Assembly: GCA_003508565.1 (NCBI GenBank)
Contig: DNUI01000038.1
Span: 1-23,835 of the forward strand
Source: Syntrophaceae bacterium
Lineage (GTDB): Bacteria; Desulfobacterota; Syntrophia; Syntrophales; UBA2185
Reading direction: 5' to 3'
DNA: 23,835 nt
Numbering within the stretch: the first letter of the stretch is position 1; every line of letters begins with the position of its first letter. Below, piece after piece: positions 1-7,898 of this stretch. A model generated the notes under the pieces. The model was given only the letters and a program-made list of their open reading frames with translations. It had not been told where the DNA came from and made no database searches. The position numbers and the translations under genes are program-made.

Positions 1-1033
1 CCTTGCAGATGCCCGTCTGGATCGTTCCGGGAAAGGTTACACAGTTTCCGGATGCTGCGTTTTCTCCTGCCACCCGTCCCTGGAGATTGGCGAGGTCGCC
101 GTAAGGAGCATGTATCTTCTTGCCGGTAATGCGGTTCGTGGTTTCAACACAGTCTCCCACGGCATAGATTTCGGGATCGGACGTCTGCATGTATTCATCC
201 ACCAGGATCCCCCCTGTTTCCCCGATCTTCAGCCCTGCATCCTGGGCCAGTTTCACGTTCGGCCTCACCCCGACGGCCACAACCGCAAGTTGACAGGGCA
301 ATTCCGCTCCATTCTGAAGCTTTACCGCCGTTAGTCTGCCGTCTTCGCCAATGAACCCGGCAATGCCGTTTTCCGTGATGACGTTTGCCCCTTTGATCCT
401 CACATGATTCTCCACAAGCTTCGCCAGTTCCCAGTCGAGGAACGTGAGGAGTTGCGGCAGCAGTTCAATCACGGTAATCTCAATACCCGCAAGCTGAAGG
501 GCTTCGCAGGTCTCGATGCCGATCAGTCCCCCGCCGATCACAACGGCTCTTTTTATCTTCCCCTCCTCTTTCACCTTCCTGAGAAAATCGGCGTCTTTCA
601 TGGATTGCAGGGTCGTAATACCTGAAAGACCGACGCCGGGAACAGGGGGCATCCGGGGTACGGAGCCCGTGGCAATGATCAATTTGTCGTACGTCATCTC
701 ACCCGTTTCACCAGTCACCATGTTCCTGAATGAAACAGTACGCGTCTTTCGATCGATGGCAAGCACTTCCGTATTTACCCTCGCCTCGATGTCCTTTGCG
801 TTGATGTAGAACTGGGGATTCCTGACCACACCTGTAGGTGTGCAAAGAAGCATGTTCCTGTCGTTGAAAAATCCACCGATGTAATAGGGATAGCCGCAGG
901 AAGCCATGGAGAGATCGGAGTCCTTCTGCAGGATGATGACCTCAGCCCTGTTATCTATTCTTCTCGCTTTTGCCGCTGCCTTGGGACCGGCAGCGGAACC
1001 TCCGACAACAACAATCCTTTTGTTTTTCACCAT
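1..1033 (-). CDS. CoA-disulfide reductase / NADH oxidase-type flavoprotein (3' end outside window)
   Basis: The minus-strand frame from the ATG at 1033 stays open to the window edge for about 344 residues. Residues 6-16 hold an FAD dinucleotide-binding motif (RIVVVGGSAAG), and a second NAD(P)H motif, VVIGGGLIGIE, lies mid-protein. Near the visible end is the flavin-contacting segment IYAVGDCVE. Cys46 in SMASCGYPYYIGG matches the single redox-active cysteine of the CoA-disulfide reductase, Nox and NADPH-sulfur oxidoreductase (Npsr) family, so reduction of CoA-disulfide, polysulfide or O2 are the candidate reactions. Which one applies cannot be told from this part. The ATG follows an AGAGAGG ribosome site. 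The gene is the last visible member of the long minus-strand run and would fit redox or sulfur handling beside Fe-S assembly. The C-terminal dimerisation domain, and any fused rhodanese domain, lie outside. Confidence 0.87.
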   Translation of the reverse strand, partial: MVKNKRIVVVGGSAAGPKAAAKARRIDNRAEVIILQKDSDLSMASCGYPYYIGGFFNDRNMLLCTPTGVVRNPQFYINAKDIEARVNTEVLAIDRKTRTVSFRNMVTGETGEMTYDKLIIATGSVPRMPPVPGVGLSGITTLQSMKDADFLRKVKEEGKIKRAVVIGGGLIGIETCEALQLAGIEITVIELLPQLLTFLDWELAKLVENHVRIKGANVITENGIAGFIGEDGRLTAVKLQNGAELPCQLAVVAVGVRPNVKLAQDAGLKIGETGGILVDEYMQTSDPEIYAVGDCVETTNRITGKKIHAPYGDLANLQGRVAGENAASGNCVTFPGTIQTGICK

Positions 1034-1087
1034 AGCCTCTCTTCTGTAGTATATTTTTGAATGAGATGAAAAAAAATAACAAATTGA

Positions 1088-1261
1088 TCAGTCATATTCA
1101 AGCCGTTTCGTTTCATCCGAAAGGACATGACGTGTAATTTCCTGCCAGAAAGGACTGTCCCAGGTGCGGAGCTTTTGATGCATGAGATAGTATTTCTGTG
1201 GAATCGGATGGGTGCCCGGGACAACACTGATGCCGATCTTCACGAGCGCGTTTTCGTCCAT
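1088..1261 (-). CDS. Small hypothetical protein, 57 aa
   Basis: I do not recognise this protein. The reading frame extends further upstream, but the ATG at 1261 is the better start because GAGGAGA precedes it at good spacing. The product is polar with no cysteine, begins MDENALVKIGISVVPGTHPI, and ends with an acidic/basic tail (DETKRLEYD). No membrane segment or metal motif is visible. It lies between the arginine decarboxylase gene and the flavoprotein gene, in the same direction and with gaps of 86 and 54 bases, so it is probably cotranscribed. It may be a real small gene; the evidence is the ribosome site and the context only. Confidence 0.5.
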   Translation of the reverse strand: MDENALVKIGISVVPGTHPIPQKYYLMHQKLRTWDSPFWQEITRHVLSDETKRLEYD

Positions 1262-1347
1262 GATGGTCTCCTCGTTGTTTAAGGAAAATTTTTCAGACCT
1301 TATCACGTGGTTCCTCACAGTAAAACAACACCGGAGTCAACATGGGT

Positions 1348-1899
1348 CTAAAAGATAAACACCGCCGCGGCCAAAACCGTGGTATATCCCTGATTCTTGA
1401 CAATGCTTGACTGGGTTATGTTTCGTGTGCCGACAATCTTGCCACTGATCTTGAAAAGTTCTTTCTTTTCATCCCAGCTTTCATCGACATTGAAGTCGAT
1501 GCCGAGGGTTGAGGCGAGCATGGCGGCGGCGAGGTCTTCCGCATAGTCTCCCGCCTGCCGTTCCGTCTGGCCGTATGCATGGTGCTCACTGATGTAACCA
1601 TAGGTATTCTTTTCAGCCGGGATAGCACATCCGATTGATGCCGCCAGTAGCCGTCGCGGTTCGTTGCTGGAGCAGCGGCTCATTACACAGAACGTAATGG
1701 CCCCAGGTTTCAATACTTTAAGTCCTTCATTTCTGGGAACGATGCGACAACCCGGCGGCAATATGCTCGATACCTGAACCAGGTTACATTTTTCAATGGC
1801 GGCGTCCCGGAGCGCAAGTTCAAAAGAATGCAGCTCTTCTTTATGGATGCCGACCCCCTTCGTCAAAAAAACACCTCTCGGTACATTCATATTCAACAA
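1348..1899 (-). CDS. pdaD: Pyruvoyl-dependent arginine decarboxylase
   Basis: This is a PvlArgDC-family enzyme that decarboxylates arginine to agmatine, the first step of one polyamine route. The proenzyme cuts itself at a Ser-Ser bond and the second serine becomes the pyruvoyl cofactor. That site is visible as VSSILPPGC, with cleavage expected between Ser44 and Ser45. FLTKGVGIHKEELHSFELAL near the N-terminus and GYISEHHAYG further on are typical of the family, and 183 aa is normal length. The start is probably the TTG at 1899: AAGGAGGG ends six bases before it, whereas the ATG at 1890 is about 15 bases away, too far. It sits 12 bases behind the chimeric ORF, inside an otherwise iron- and cluster-related run, which is an unusual neighbourhood for polyamine synthesis. 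Confidence 0.92.
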   Translation of the reverse strand: MLNMNVPRGVFLTKGVGIHKEELHSFELALRDAAIEKCNLVQVSSILPPGCRIVPRNEGLKVLKPGAITFCVMSRCSSNEPRRLLAASIGCAIPAEKNTYGYISEHHAYGQTERQAGDYAEDLAAAMLASTLGIDFNVDESWDEKKELFKISGKIVGTRNITQSSIVKNQGYTTVLAAAVFIF

Positions 1900-1911
1900 G
1901 AAACACCCTCC

Positions 1912-2073
1912 TTACTGGTCGCTGAGCTTTTCCTCCAGCGCAACCATGATTCGTGAAGCCATGCCGAAACTGACAACAACATGAACCTTTTTCCCCACGG
2001 CAAAATTTCTCAGTATCTTGTGCAATAGGGGAGTCCGATAATCCCGGCACTGGTTCATTTTGGTCAGCCGCAT
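1912..2073 (-). CDS. Chimeric 53-aa ORF: NifU-like tail fused to FeoA tail
   Basis: The ATG overlaps the feoB stop codon as TAATG, the same coupling seen elsewhere in this run, so translation is plausible. Residues 18-29 (HKILRNFAVGKK) match the C-terminus of the NifU-like scaffold at 4479-4934 (HRALRNFAIGKK), and Cys9 lines up with that protein's conserved Cys125. Residues 30-49 (VHVVVSFGMASRIMVALEEK) match the end of FeoA at 3781-4029, with FGMASRIMV identical. Both matches are also visible at DNA level, including GCCATGCCGAAAC shared with feoA on the plus strand. The product is far too short for either parent fold. It could be a recombination relic, or a retained small protein acting on FeoB or on the scaffold; its intact frame and coupled start favour the second only weakly. 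Confidence 0.6.
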   Translation of the reverse strand: MRLTKMNQCRDYRTPLLHKILRNFAVGKKVHVVVSFGMASRIMVALEEKLSDQ

Positions 2074-3779
2074 TATAATATAATATTTAAGATACCACCT
2101 GTAATAAGAACAGCAGCAATCATGATCCCGGACGATTTCATCGTATTTCTCACACCAAGCTCCTTTAATAACATCACAAAAACTGCAATGCACGGAAAAA
2201 ACATTGCTAAAACCACGCTGCTTACCACAAGCTGTTTGGCACTCATAGATAGAGTCGACAGCATGCCAAGCGCTACGTCTTTGCGGAGGAGGCCGACAAT
2301 CAGACCCGTAACCGCCTCTGAGGGTAACCCCAGGATACCGGTTATCACGGGGGATGTAAAACTCGCAACAGCACTGAACACTCCCAGGACATGCATTACA
2401 TTGATGACCAGAACGGCGCCCAGAATAATAGGAACGGCTTCTATGAGAAAACCACGAACCCTCATCCACAGTTTCAGTAAAATGGCCCGCCCTGTGGGAA
2501 GACGGTAAGGTGGTATTTCAATCAACAGTTCAGGACTGAAGCCTTTCACCATTCGGTTTAGAATTATTCCTACAATAATCCAGACACTGAATAAAGTCCC
2601 ATACACAACAGCGACGTACTGTCCTCCCTCTCTGCCGACCAGACCGAAGATCATAGCCTGCAGGGCGGCGCAAGGCACGGCAATGGAGATCAGTGTGGCG
2701 GCTATGAAGCGTTCTCTTTTGCTTTCTAGAATGCGTGTGGACAAAACAGCAGGGACTTTACAGCCAAAACCAAGCAATGTCGGAATGATAGCGTATCCAT
2801 GGAGACCCAGTCGGTGCATAAAAGTATCCATCAATACCGCTAATCTTGGCAAATAGCCAGTGTCTTCAAGGAGGCCAAGCATCAGATAGAAAGAAAAAAT
2901 GTAGGGCAGAACCATGGCAAGGGGGATATACAGACCGCTGGTCAAAAGTCCAAAGGACTCAATGTAATGTATCTCCCCACCCGATATATGGCCTACCACA
3001 ATATCGTGCAGCACACCCGCTCCTCCTAAAAAGCTGCTGATACTCAATACGACGGGTGTCCAGAATGTCTTAAAAAAATGATCAAGCACATGATCGATTA
3101 GGCTTTCGCCGATAAAACGGATAACCAGGAAGGCACATGTCAGAACAACCGCCGCAAGAACGGTGCCGGTGAATGGCTTGACGCTGGCGTCAGCAAGCCG
3201 TTCAAGCATGGTGCGATGGCGATGGGAAATGCGCTGAACCAGTTTGATGATCCGCCCGATTTCAACCCAGCGCTCATGGTGATTACGGGTGGACTTTGCA
3301 GGAACTACAGCCCCGGGAATGTTTTCCACGAGTTCCTTTATTCCCTGACCGGTTAAGGCTACTGTAGGAATTACAGGTACTCCCAGTAATTCCCTGAGTT
3401 TTTCAAGATCTATGTGGATTCCCCGATACTGTGCGTCATCCCACATATTAAGGGCAACGACGACCGGGATATTCTTTTCCAGTAGCTGCAGTGTCAGATA
3501 GAGGTTCCTTTCCAGATTTGCTGCATTCACTACATTGATGATCCTATCTCCGGTGTCGTGAATCAATAAGGCTATCTTCTCAGCTTCAGAGGAGGCCTCA
3601 AGGCTGTAGATACCCGGCACATCGATAATGTGGACGCTCTCTTCCCCTATCTTCATGAGTCCCTGCGTGAATCCCACGGTGGTCCCCGGATAATTGGAAG
3701 TGATGACTCGAACTCCGGTCAAACGGGAAAAGACGACGCTTTTACCGACATTGGGGTTCCCCATTAACAATAAATTCAT
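2073..3779 (-). CDS. feoB: Ferrous iron transport protein B (short form)
   Basis: FeoB imports Fe(II) across the inner membrane, using an N-terminal G domain and a polytopic C-terminal part. The P-loop GNPNVGKS lies at residues 7-14, the G3 motif DVPG near residue 53, and the G4 motif is NMWD. Hydrophobic segments fill residues from about 205 to the end. The first Gate region is recognisable (GYLPRLAVLMDTFM, GFGCKVPAVLSTR). At 568 aa it is shorter than E. coli FeoB (773 aa), and the usual SCGAR-type motif after the first gate reads AVPCAALQ instead. It starts one base after the feoA stop with no clear ribosome site of its own, so it is probably translationally coupled to feoA. Its stop overlaps the start of the chimeric ORF. 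Confidence 0.95.
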   Translation of the reverse strand: MNLLLMGNPNVGKSVVFSRLTGVRVITSNYPGTTVGFTQGLMKIGEESVHIIDVPGIYSLEASSEAEKIALLIHDTGDRIINVVNAANLERNLYLTLQLLEKNIPVVVALNMWDDAQYRGIHIDLEKLRELLGVPVIPTVALTGQGIKELVENIPGAVVPAKSTRNHHERWVEIGRIIKLVQRISHRHRTMLERLADASVKPFTGTVLAAVVLTCAFLVIRFIGESLIDHVLDHFFKTFWTPVVLSISSFLGGAGVLHDIVVGHISGGEIHYIESFGLLTSGLYIPLAMVLPYIFSFYLMLGLLEDTGYLPRLAVLMDTFMHRLGLHGYAIIPTLLGFGCKVPAVLSTRILESKRERFIAATLISIAVPCAALQAMIFGLVGREGGQYVAVVYGTLFSVWIIVGIILNRMVKGFSPELLIEIPPYRLPTGRAILLKLWMRVRGFLIEAVPIILGAVLVINVMHVLGVFSAVASFTSPVITGILGLPSEAVTGLIVGLLRKDVALGMLSTLSMSAKQLVVSSVVLAMFFPCIAVFVMLLKELGVRNTMKSSGIMIAAVLITGGILNIIL

Positions 3780-3780
3780 T

Positions 3781-4029
3781 TTATTCGTCTATCTTGACCA
3801 TTATCCTTGAGGCCATGCCGAAACCGATGGCAACCTGGACCCTGTCTATCTCGATGGTTACCGGGCCTCTCATGAACATTGAGCTGATTTTGGTGATTCT
3901 CTTATCGTGTCTGATACCGAGCGTACTGAGACGCTTTACAAGGCCGTATCCGCCTTGAATGCTGTCTATTACTCCGCTCTGCCCGGACTGCATACGATCT
4001 AGACTCAGCAGCTTTTCATTATCAGCCAT
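3781..4029 (-). CDS. feoA: Ferrous iron transport protein A
   Basis: This is a small cytosolic SH3-like partner of FeoB, needed for efficient Fe(II) uptake. At 82 aa it has the usual length. The central part (GYGLVKRLSTLGIRHDKRI) and the closing beta strands (VQVAIGFGMASRIMV) follow the FeoA pattern of a ligand-sized barrel ending in a conserved G.GMA segment. A GAGAG ribosome site precedes the ATG at 4029. The stop is one base from the feoB start. No Fur-box-like site is visible in the 132 bases upstream, so its expression probably depends on promoters further upstream. Its 3' end is duplicated in the chimeric ORF behind feoB. Confidence 0.93.
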   Translation of the reverse strand: MADNEKLLSLDRMQSGQSGVIDSIQGGYGLVKRLSTLGIRHDKRITKISSMFMRGPVTIEIDRVQVAIGFGMASRIMVKIDE

Positions 4030-4161
4030 TTTAAAACTCTCAATTGAGCCTGCTCACGTTTCATTGGTACCCAAACGTTATTCTATTCCTTTTTACCCTG
4101 CAAATTGCGGGGTACAACAAATATGTCTTGCCTGAAGATGGGCGAGGAATTGATCTGTTAT

Positions 4162-4419
4162 TCAAGCATTACCCTGGGGCATTCGATTGCACAAAAGAAA
4201 TAGATGATAACCTCCAAGGAACCAGTTAAGTATGGCTTCTTTCTCGGTCATCAATTCATCAATCAATGATCCGGCTTTGGTGTCCGAGATTTCTTCATCG
4301 AATCTGTGCAGTTCGGAAGGCATCGAGGTTTTTATCACGTCCAGCATTTCAGCTATGAGTTTTTTGGGTTCGCCGGACAATTCCGACATTAATTGTATAA
4401 ATACGTCACCCCGTGTCAT
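4162..4419 (-). CDS. Hypothetical acidic helical protein, 85 aa
   Basis: I do not recognise the family. The ATG at 4419 has a strong GGGGG ribosome site five bases upstream, which decides the start. The first 60 residues look helical and acidic (MSELSGEPKKLIAEMLDVI, SLIDELMTEKEAIL), followed by an aromatic/hydrophobic stretch (WFLGGYHLFLLC) and a short polar end. There is no metal motif except a single cysteine in that stretch. It lies between the NifU-like scaffold and feoA, in the same direction, so a role in iron delivery or in regulation of the run is possible but rests on position alone. The 132 bases between it and feoA contain only a weak imperfect hairpin near 4096-4112. Confidence 0.6.
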   Translation of the reverse strand: MTRGDVFIQLMSELSGEPKKLIAEMLDVIKTSMPSELHRFDEEISDTKAGSLIDELMTEKEAILNWFLGGYHLFLLCNRMPQGNA

Positions 4420-4478
4420 AAAAACCCCCTTTCATGGTTATCCTCTTGTAAAAGATTTTCCCGGTTCTGTCTTCACCT

Positions 4479-4934
4479 CTATTTTTGTTGAAGATCATCT
4501 TTTTTTCCGATGGCGAAATTTCTCAGCGCCCTGTGCAGCGTCGTGGCGGCAAGGAGCGCGCAATGCTTTGCGTCATCCGGCAACCCGCCCAGATGCTCCA
4601 GGATGGAACTCTGGTTGATCCTGATACATTCCCTCGGTTCTTTTCCTTTCGCCATTACCGTGGCTGCCGAACCGGCAGCAAGGGATGTTATACATCCGTC
4701 GGTCGTATATCGGACGTCTTCAATTCTGCCGTTTTTCACCCGGAGAAATATTTCCATCGTATCCCCGCAAGGCCCCGTTATTTTTGCATAGCCGTCCGGC
4801 TTTTCCATGGTTCCGCAATTCCTCGGGTTCGTCCCGTAATCGATGACTTTTTCTGAAAACATGCTCTTTGTTTTTTCAAAAAGCAAGTTCATCATTTCCT
4901 TCGTAATTTTTTCTTCTTCCTCTTCTTGACTCAT
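4479..4934 (-). CDS. NifU/IscU-like Fe-S cluster scaffold protein
   Basis: IscU-type proteins assemble Fe-S clusters on three cysteines before transfer to apoproteins. All three are here: Cys56 in GPCGD, Cys81 in TDGCITS and Cys125 in KHCALLA, the positions corresponding to E. coli IscU Cys37, Cys63 and Cys106. Asp58 follows Cys56 as in IscU. NPRNCG at residues 36-41 matches IscU NPRNVG but with an extra cysteine. The start is an extended acidic leader (MSQEEEEEKI) behind a GAAAGG ribosome site. No cysteine desulfurase gene is visible in the window, so sulfur must come from elsewhere. Its 3' end is partly duplicated in the chimeric ORF at 1912-2073. It is not a full NifU, since the ferredoxin and Nfu domains are absent. 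Confidence 0.9.
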   Translation of the reverse strand: MSQEEEEEKITKEMMNLLFEKTKSMFSEKVIDYGTNPRNCGTMEKPDGYAKITGPCGDTMEIFLRVKNGRIEDVRYTTDGCITSLAAGSAATVMAKGKEPRECIRINQSSILEHLGGLPDDAKHCALLAATTLHRALRNFAIGKKDDLQQK

Positions 4935-4995
4935 CCTTTCAATTCCCCAACATTTCTATTTTTCATACTCTCAACAATCCTGGTGGCAGAGACTG

Positions 4996-5244
4996 TTATT
5001 TGTGACATGCTACTCCCTTTGCGCATGGCGGTGTGTCGCAGCGTTCCTCTCTCCCGCAGCAGGTTTTACCTCCCTGAGAGCCCGTTAACTGGCCCATTCT
5101 GGATTGGACACCCCTTGACAGAATTCTTGTTAAATCTTCGCTTCCGCAGAAACCGCATTTTCTGACGGATTGCTCCTGCGACATTCCCTCAAGAAACTCG
5201 GAAACCCCACCGCACACGCCGCATTCATATTCATAAATCGGCAT
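4996..5244 (-). CDS. FmdB-family zinc ribbon protein with cysteine-rich tail
   Basis: The first 40 residues are a classic FmdB/CxxC zinc ribbon: MPIYEYECGVCGG with Cys8/Cys11 and Cys30/Cys33 (KCGFCG). FmdB proteins are small putative regulatory or metal-binding proteins whose molecular role is poorly defined. The second half is less usual and carries five further cysteines (TCCGREERC, PPCAKGVACHK), which could form another metal site. It sits 16 bases before the Mrp gene product's stop and 61 bases upstream of the scaffold start, in the same direction. A second FmdB gene lies at 17954-18301 with a different tail, so the two are separate copies. Confidence 0.85.
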   Translation of the reverse strand: MPIYEYECGVCGGVSEFLEGMSQEQSVRKCGFCGSEDLTRILSRGVQSRMGQLTGSQGGKTCCGREERCDTPPCAKGVACHK

Positions 5245-5260
5245 ATTTCAATAGACCTCT

Positions 5261-6136
5261 CTAGTGACCTGTCATTTCTAAGATTGGTTTAATGGCGCCG
5301 GCAAAAGCCTTGGCAGCCGGCGTTTTCCCGTAATGATAGATGAAAGGTTTCCCATTATCCGAAGCCTCGACGATCAGCGGCTCGATTGGAATGCGCCCGA
5401 GGAAGGGGACTCCCATCTCGCCGGCCATTTTTTCTCCGCCCCCCCGCTTGAAGATATCAACAACGTTCTTGCAGTGAGGGCATACAAAGCCGCTCATGTT
5501 TTCTATCACTCCCAAAACGGGGACGTTCAGCTGCTTGCAAAAATCAATGGATTTTCGCACATCGATGAGGGATAGATCCTGGGGGGTTGTTACGATAATG
5601 GCGCCGTCGGCGTTAGGGATCAGCTGGGCCACGGACAGGGGCTCATCCCCCGTGCCCGGGGGAAAGTCAAGAACAAGGTAATCCAGATACCCCCAGTCCA
5701 CCTCCGCCAAAAGCTGTTTTATGACGTTTATCTTCATGGGCCCTCTCCAGATCACGGCCTTATCCTGCTCCTGCATTAAAAAGCCTATGGACATTACTTT
5801 GATCCCTTCCACAAAATCTACAGGCAAAATGCCGTCATCGCCCGCTTTCACAGGCTTACCGTTGAGTTTGAGCAGGGTGGGTATGCTGGGGCCATGAAAA
5901 TCGACATCCAGAATTCCTACCTTTTTCCCTTCCATGGCCAAGGCGACGGCAACATTTACCGCCACGGTACTCTTGCCGACACCGCCCTTCCCAGAAAGTA
6001 CCATGATCTTGTGTTTAATCTGAGCCATACGATTTACCAGAGCTATGTCCTCGGTAAATTCCTTCAATTTTTTATCAGGTCCCTTGTGCTGTCCCTGACA
6101 ACCCTGTGTTTCACCATCATGTTTTCCACAATCCAT
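5261..6136 (-). CDS. mrp: Mrp/NBP35-family Fe-S cluster carrier ATPase
   Basis: Mrp (ApbC/NBP35) proteins are dimeric deviant-Walker ATPases that bind and transfer [4Fe-4S] clusters in the cytosol. The deviant Walker A GKGGVGKST is at residues 49-57, the switch region DVDFHGPSIP follows at 77-86, and DFPPGTGDEP lies near 157-166. The C-terminal bridging cluster site CPHC is at residues 219-222. A short N-terminal extension carries Cys3 and Cys13. Length (291 aa) is normal. The ATG overlaps the stop of the upstream ferredoxin-MinD gene as TAATG. In Desulfovibrio an Mrp homologue is encoded with the orange-protein genes, which agrees with this setting. Confidence 0.93.
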   Translation of the reverse strand: MDCGKHDGETQGCQGQHKGPDKKLKEFTEDIALVNRMAQIKHKIMVLSGKGGVGKSTVAVNVAVALAMEGKKVGILDVDFHGPSIPTLLKLNGKPVKAGDDGILPVDFVEGIKVMSIGFLMQEQDKAVIWRGPMKINVIKQLLAEVDWGYLDYLVLDFPPGTGDEPLSVAQLIPNADGAIIVTTPQDLSLIDVRKSIDFCKQLNVPVLGVIENMSGFVCPHCKNVVDIFKRGGGEKMAGEMGVPFLGRIPIEPLIVEASDNGKPFIYHYGKTPAAKAFAGAIKPILEMTGH

Positions 6137-7026
6137 TATTGTACTCCTTTAGTTGTTAAATTTTTTCCCTGTAGTATGGACTCCATTGTATTCCATATGG
6201 AGATTATTTCCGCCGTCACCTCGTCCTTTGCGTATTCAACAAAGGGGACCGCTTGAACCAGAGATCGGGGCACCTCTGCCGAGAAGGGAATTCTTCCTAC
6301 GATTTCAATATTTCTTGATTCACATATGTCGTTGATTTTTCGTGTATTCTCCAGGTTCAAATCATATTTATTGATCACAACTTTGACAGGGATCTGAAAA
6401 TGCCCCGTCGTGTCGATTATTCTCAGCATATCATGGATCCCGGATAACGTCGGCTCGGTGACTATCACCGCCAGATCGGTGTCCGTAATCGAAGCAATAA
6501 CAGGACACCCGATTCCCGGGGGGCCGTCGATGAGGATATAAGATTTGTTTTCCTGTACTGCTATTTCTTTTGCTGCCTGTCTGATCCTTGATACCAGTTT
6601 CCCCGAATTGTCTTCCGCAATGCCCAGCCTGGCATGCACGAAAGGGCCGAATCGCGTGTCGGAGATGAACCATTCCCCCGATATGTTTTCTTCCATCACA
6701 ATCGCTTCATATACGCAGATACGGCTGCACAGCCCGCATCCTTCGCAGGCAATCGGATCAATGATGAAGTCTTTTCCGATTGCATCGAACCGGCACATAT
6801 CAATACATTTACCGCATTCAACGCAGAGCGCCTTATCTATCCTGGCCGTCTGACCGCTCCTGAATTCGAAACGCTCCTTCACGGAAGGATGCAAGAGGAG
6901 ATGTAAATCGGCGGCGTCAACGTCGCAATCCACCATGACCTTGTTGTGCGCCAGGGAGGCAAATGACGCCGTCAACACTGTTTTTCCCGTGCCGCCCTTC
7001 CCGCTGATGATCACAATCTGTTTCAT
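6136..7026 (-). CDS. MinD-type P-loop ATPase with inserted 2x[4Fe-4S] ferredoxin (copy 1)
   Basis: The protein begins with a deviant Walker A (GKGGTGKT, residues 9-16). A bacterial ferredoxin is inserted after the first Rossmann strands: Cys68, 71, 74, 78 and Cys94, 97, 100, 104 give two complete CxxCxxCxxxC motifs. The fold then resumes with ILIDGPPGIGCPV, the Walker B region with an extra Cys. This is the COG1149-type architecture found in orange-protein operons of sulfate reducers and linked there to metal-sulfur cluster handling; the exact reaction is not established. The gene is followed by mrp with a 1-base overlap and preceded by copy 2 at 17 bases. The two copies resemble each other in layout but have clearly diverged, suggesting a heterodimer, which is inference. 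Confidence 0.92.
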   Translation of the reverse strand: MKQIVIISGKGGTGKTVLTASFASLAHNKVMVDCDVDAADLHLLLHPSVKERFEFRSGQTARIDKALCVECGKCIDMCRFDAIGKDFIIDPIACEGCGLCSRICVYEAIVMEENISGEWFISDTRFGPFVHARLGIAEDNSGKLVSRIRQAAKEIAVQENKSYILIDGPPGIGCPVIASITDTDLAVIVTEPTLSGIHDMLRIIDTTGHFQIPVKVVINKYDLNLENTRKINDICESRNIEIVGRIPFSAEVPRSLVQAVPFVEYAKDEVTAEIISIWNTMESILQGKNLTTKGVQ

Positions 7027-7043
7027 GACAATCCACTACATCC

Positions 7044-7892
7044 CTAAGGGTTAAGATTCAATTTTATAAGCAGTTTTTTAAATTCACTATCATATTCGCT
7101 CTTATAGCCGATAATCGGCAGACCTTTTGAGTATAACGACGCGATTTCCCGGTCGAAGGGAATCTTCATCAGGACAGGGATCCTGTTTTCCCGCGCATAG
7201 ACGTCCACACAGTCATCGCCGATATCGTACCGGTTAAGGATGATGCCGAAGGGAACTCCGATCGTTTTCAGCATTTCAACGGCCAGGACCAGGTCGTTTA
7301 GACCGAAAGGCGTCGGTTCCGTCACAAGGATGCAGTAGTCGCTCCCTTTTACCGATTCAATGACCGGGCATGTTGTACCCGGCGGCGCGTCGATAATCAC
7401 CGTTTTTGTGGGGTCAACGTGCTTCTTGACCTGCCGGATGAGAGGAGGGGACATGGCTTCGCCGATGTTGAGTTTTCCGTGGACGAATTGAATGCCATTG
7501 GAAAAGCCTTTTTCTACGATCCCTATTTCCTTGTTGACTTCACGTATGGCGTCCAGGGGACACAGTAAAGAGCAGGCGCCGCATCCATGACAGAGATGGG
7601 AGAAAATCAGGACACTCCCATGTTCCCGTATTTCACCCGGCAATACGGCGATGCTGTTAAAAGCGCAGACTTCCTGGCATCTGCCGCAACAGTCGCATGT
7701 TTCCTCGGCAACCTCCGGAATGGGGATGTATGCCGACATTCTCTCGGAAATAACGGGTTTCAAGAAGAGGTGCGCGTTCGGCTCTTCCACGTCACAGTCA
7801 AGAAACTGGACATTTTCCAGTGACAATGCCAGGTTGACGGCGATGGTCGTTTTCCCCGTCCCTCCTTTTCCACTTGCTATGGAAATGATCAT
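7044..7892 (-). CDS. MinD-type P-loop ATPase with inserted 2x[4Fe-4S] ferredoxin (copy 2)
   Basis: This has the same architecture as its downstream neighbour. The Walker A SGKGGTGKTT spans residues 7-16, DCDVEEPNAHLF follows at 32-43, and two ferredoxin motifs are formed by Cys66, 69, 72, 76 and Cys101, 104, 107, 111. Cys68 is an additional cysteine next to the first cluster. IIDAPPGTTCPVIESV is the Walker B part. The length (282 aa) is typical of the family. It begins six bases after the stop of the GQ-repeat protein, with AGAGAG just upstream as the ribosome site. Paired genes of this type occur with Mrp and NifX-like orange protein genes in Desulfovibrio, so a joint role in building or moving a metal-sulfur cofactor is likely by context. 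Confidence 0.92.
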   Translation of the reverse strand: MIISIASGKGGTGKTTIAVNLALSLENVQFLDCDVEEPNAHLFLKPVISERMSAYIPIPEVAEETCDCCGRCQEVCAFNSIAVLPGEIREHGSVLIFSHLCHGCGACSLLCPLDAIREVNKEIGIVEKGFSNGIQFVHGKLNIGEAMSPPLIRQVKKHVDPTKTVIIDAPPGTTCPVIESVKGSDYCILVTEPTPFGLNDLVLAVEMLKTIGVPFGIILNRYDIGDDCVDVYARENRIPVLMKIPFDREIASLYSKGLPIIGYKSEYDSEFKKLLIKLNLNP

Positions 7893-7898
7893 AACTGA

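Noticed and set aside
1912..2469. 185-codon minus-strand frame running through the 3' end of feoB
   Set aside because: Only its last 53 codons behind the feoB stop are credible; the earlier part overlaps well-supported feoB and looks like out-of-frame translation.
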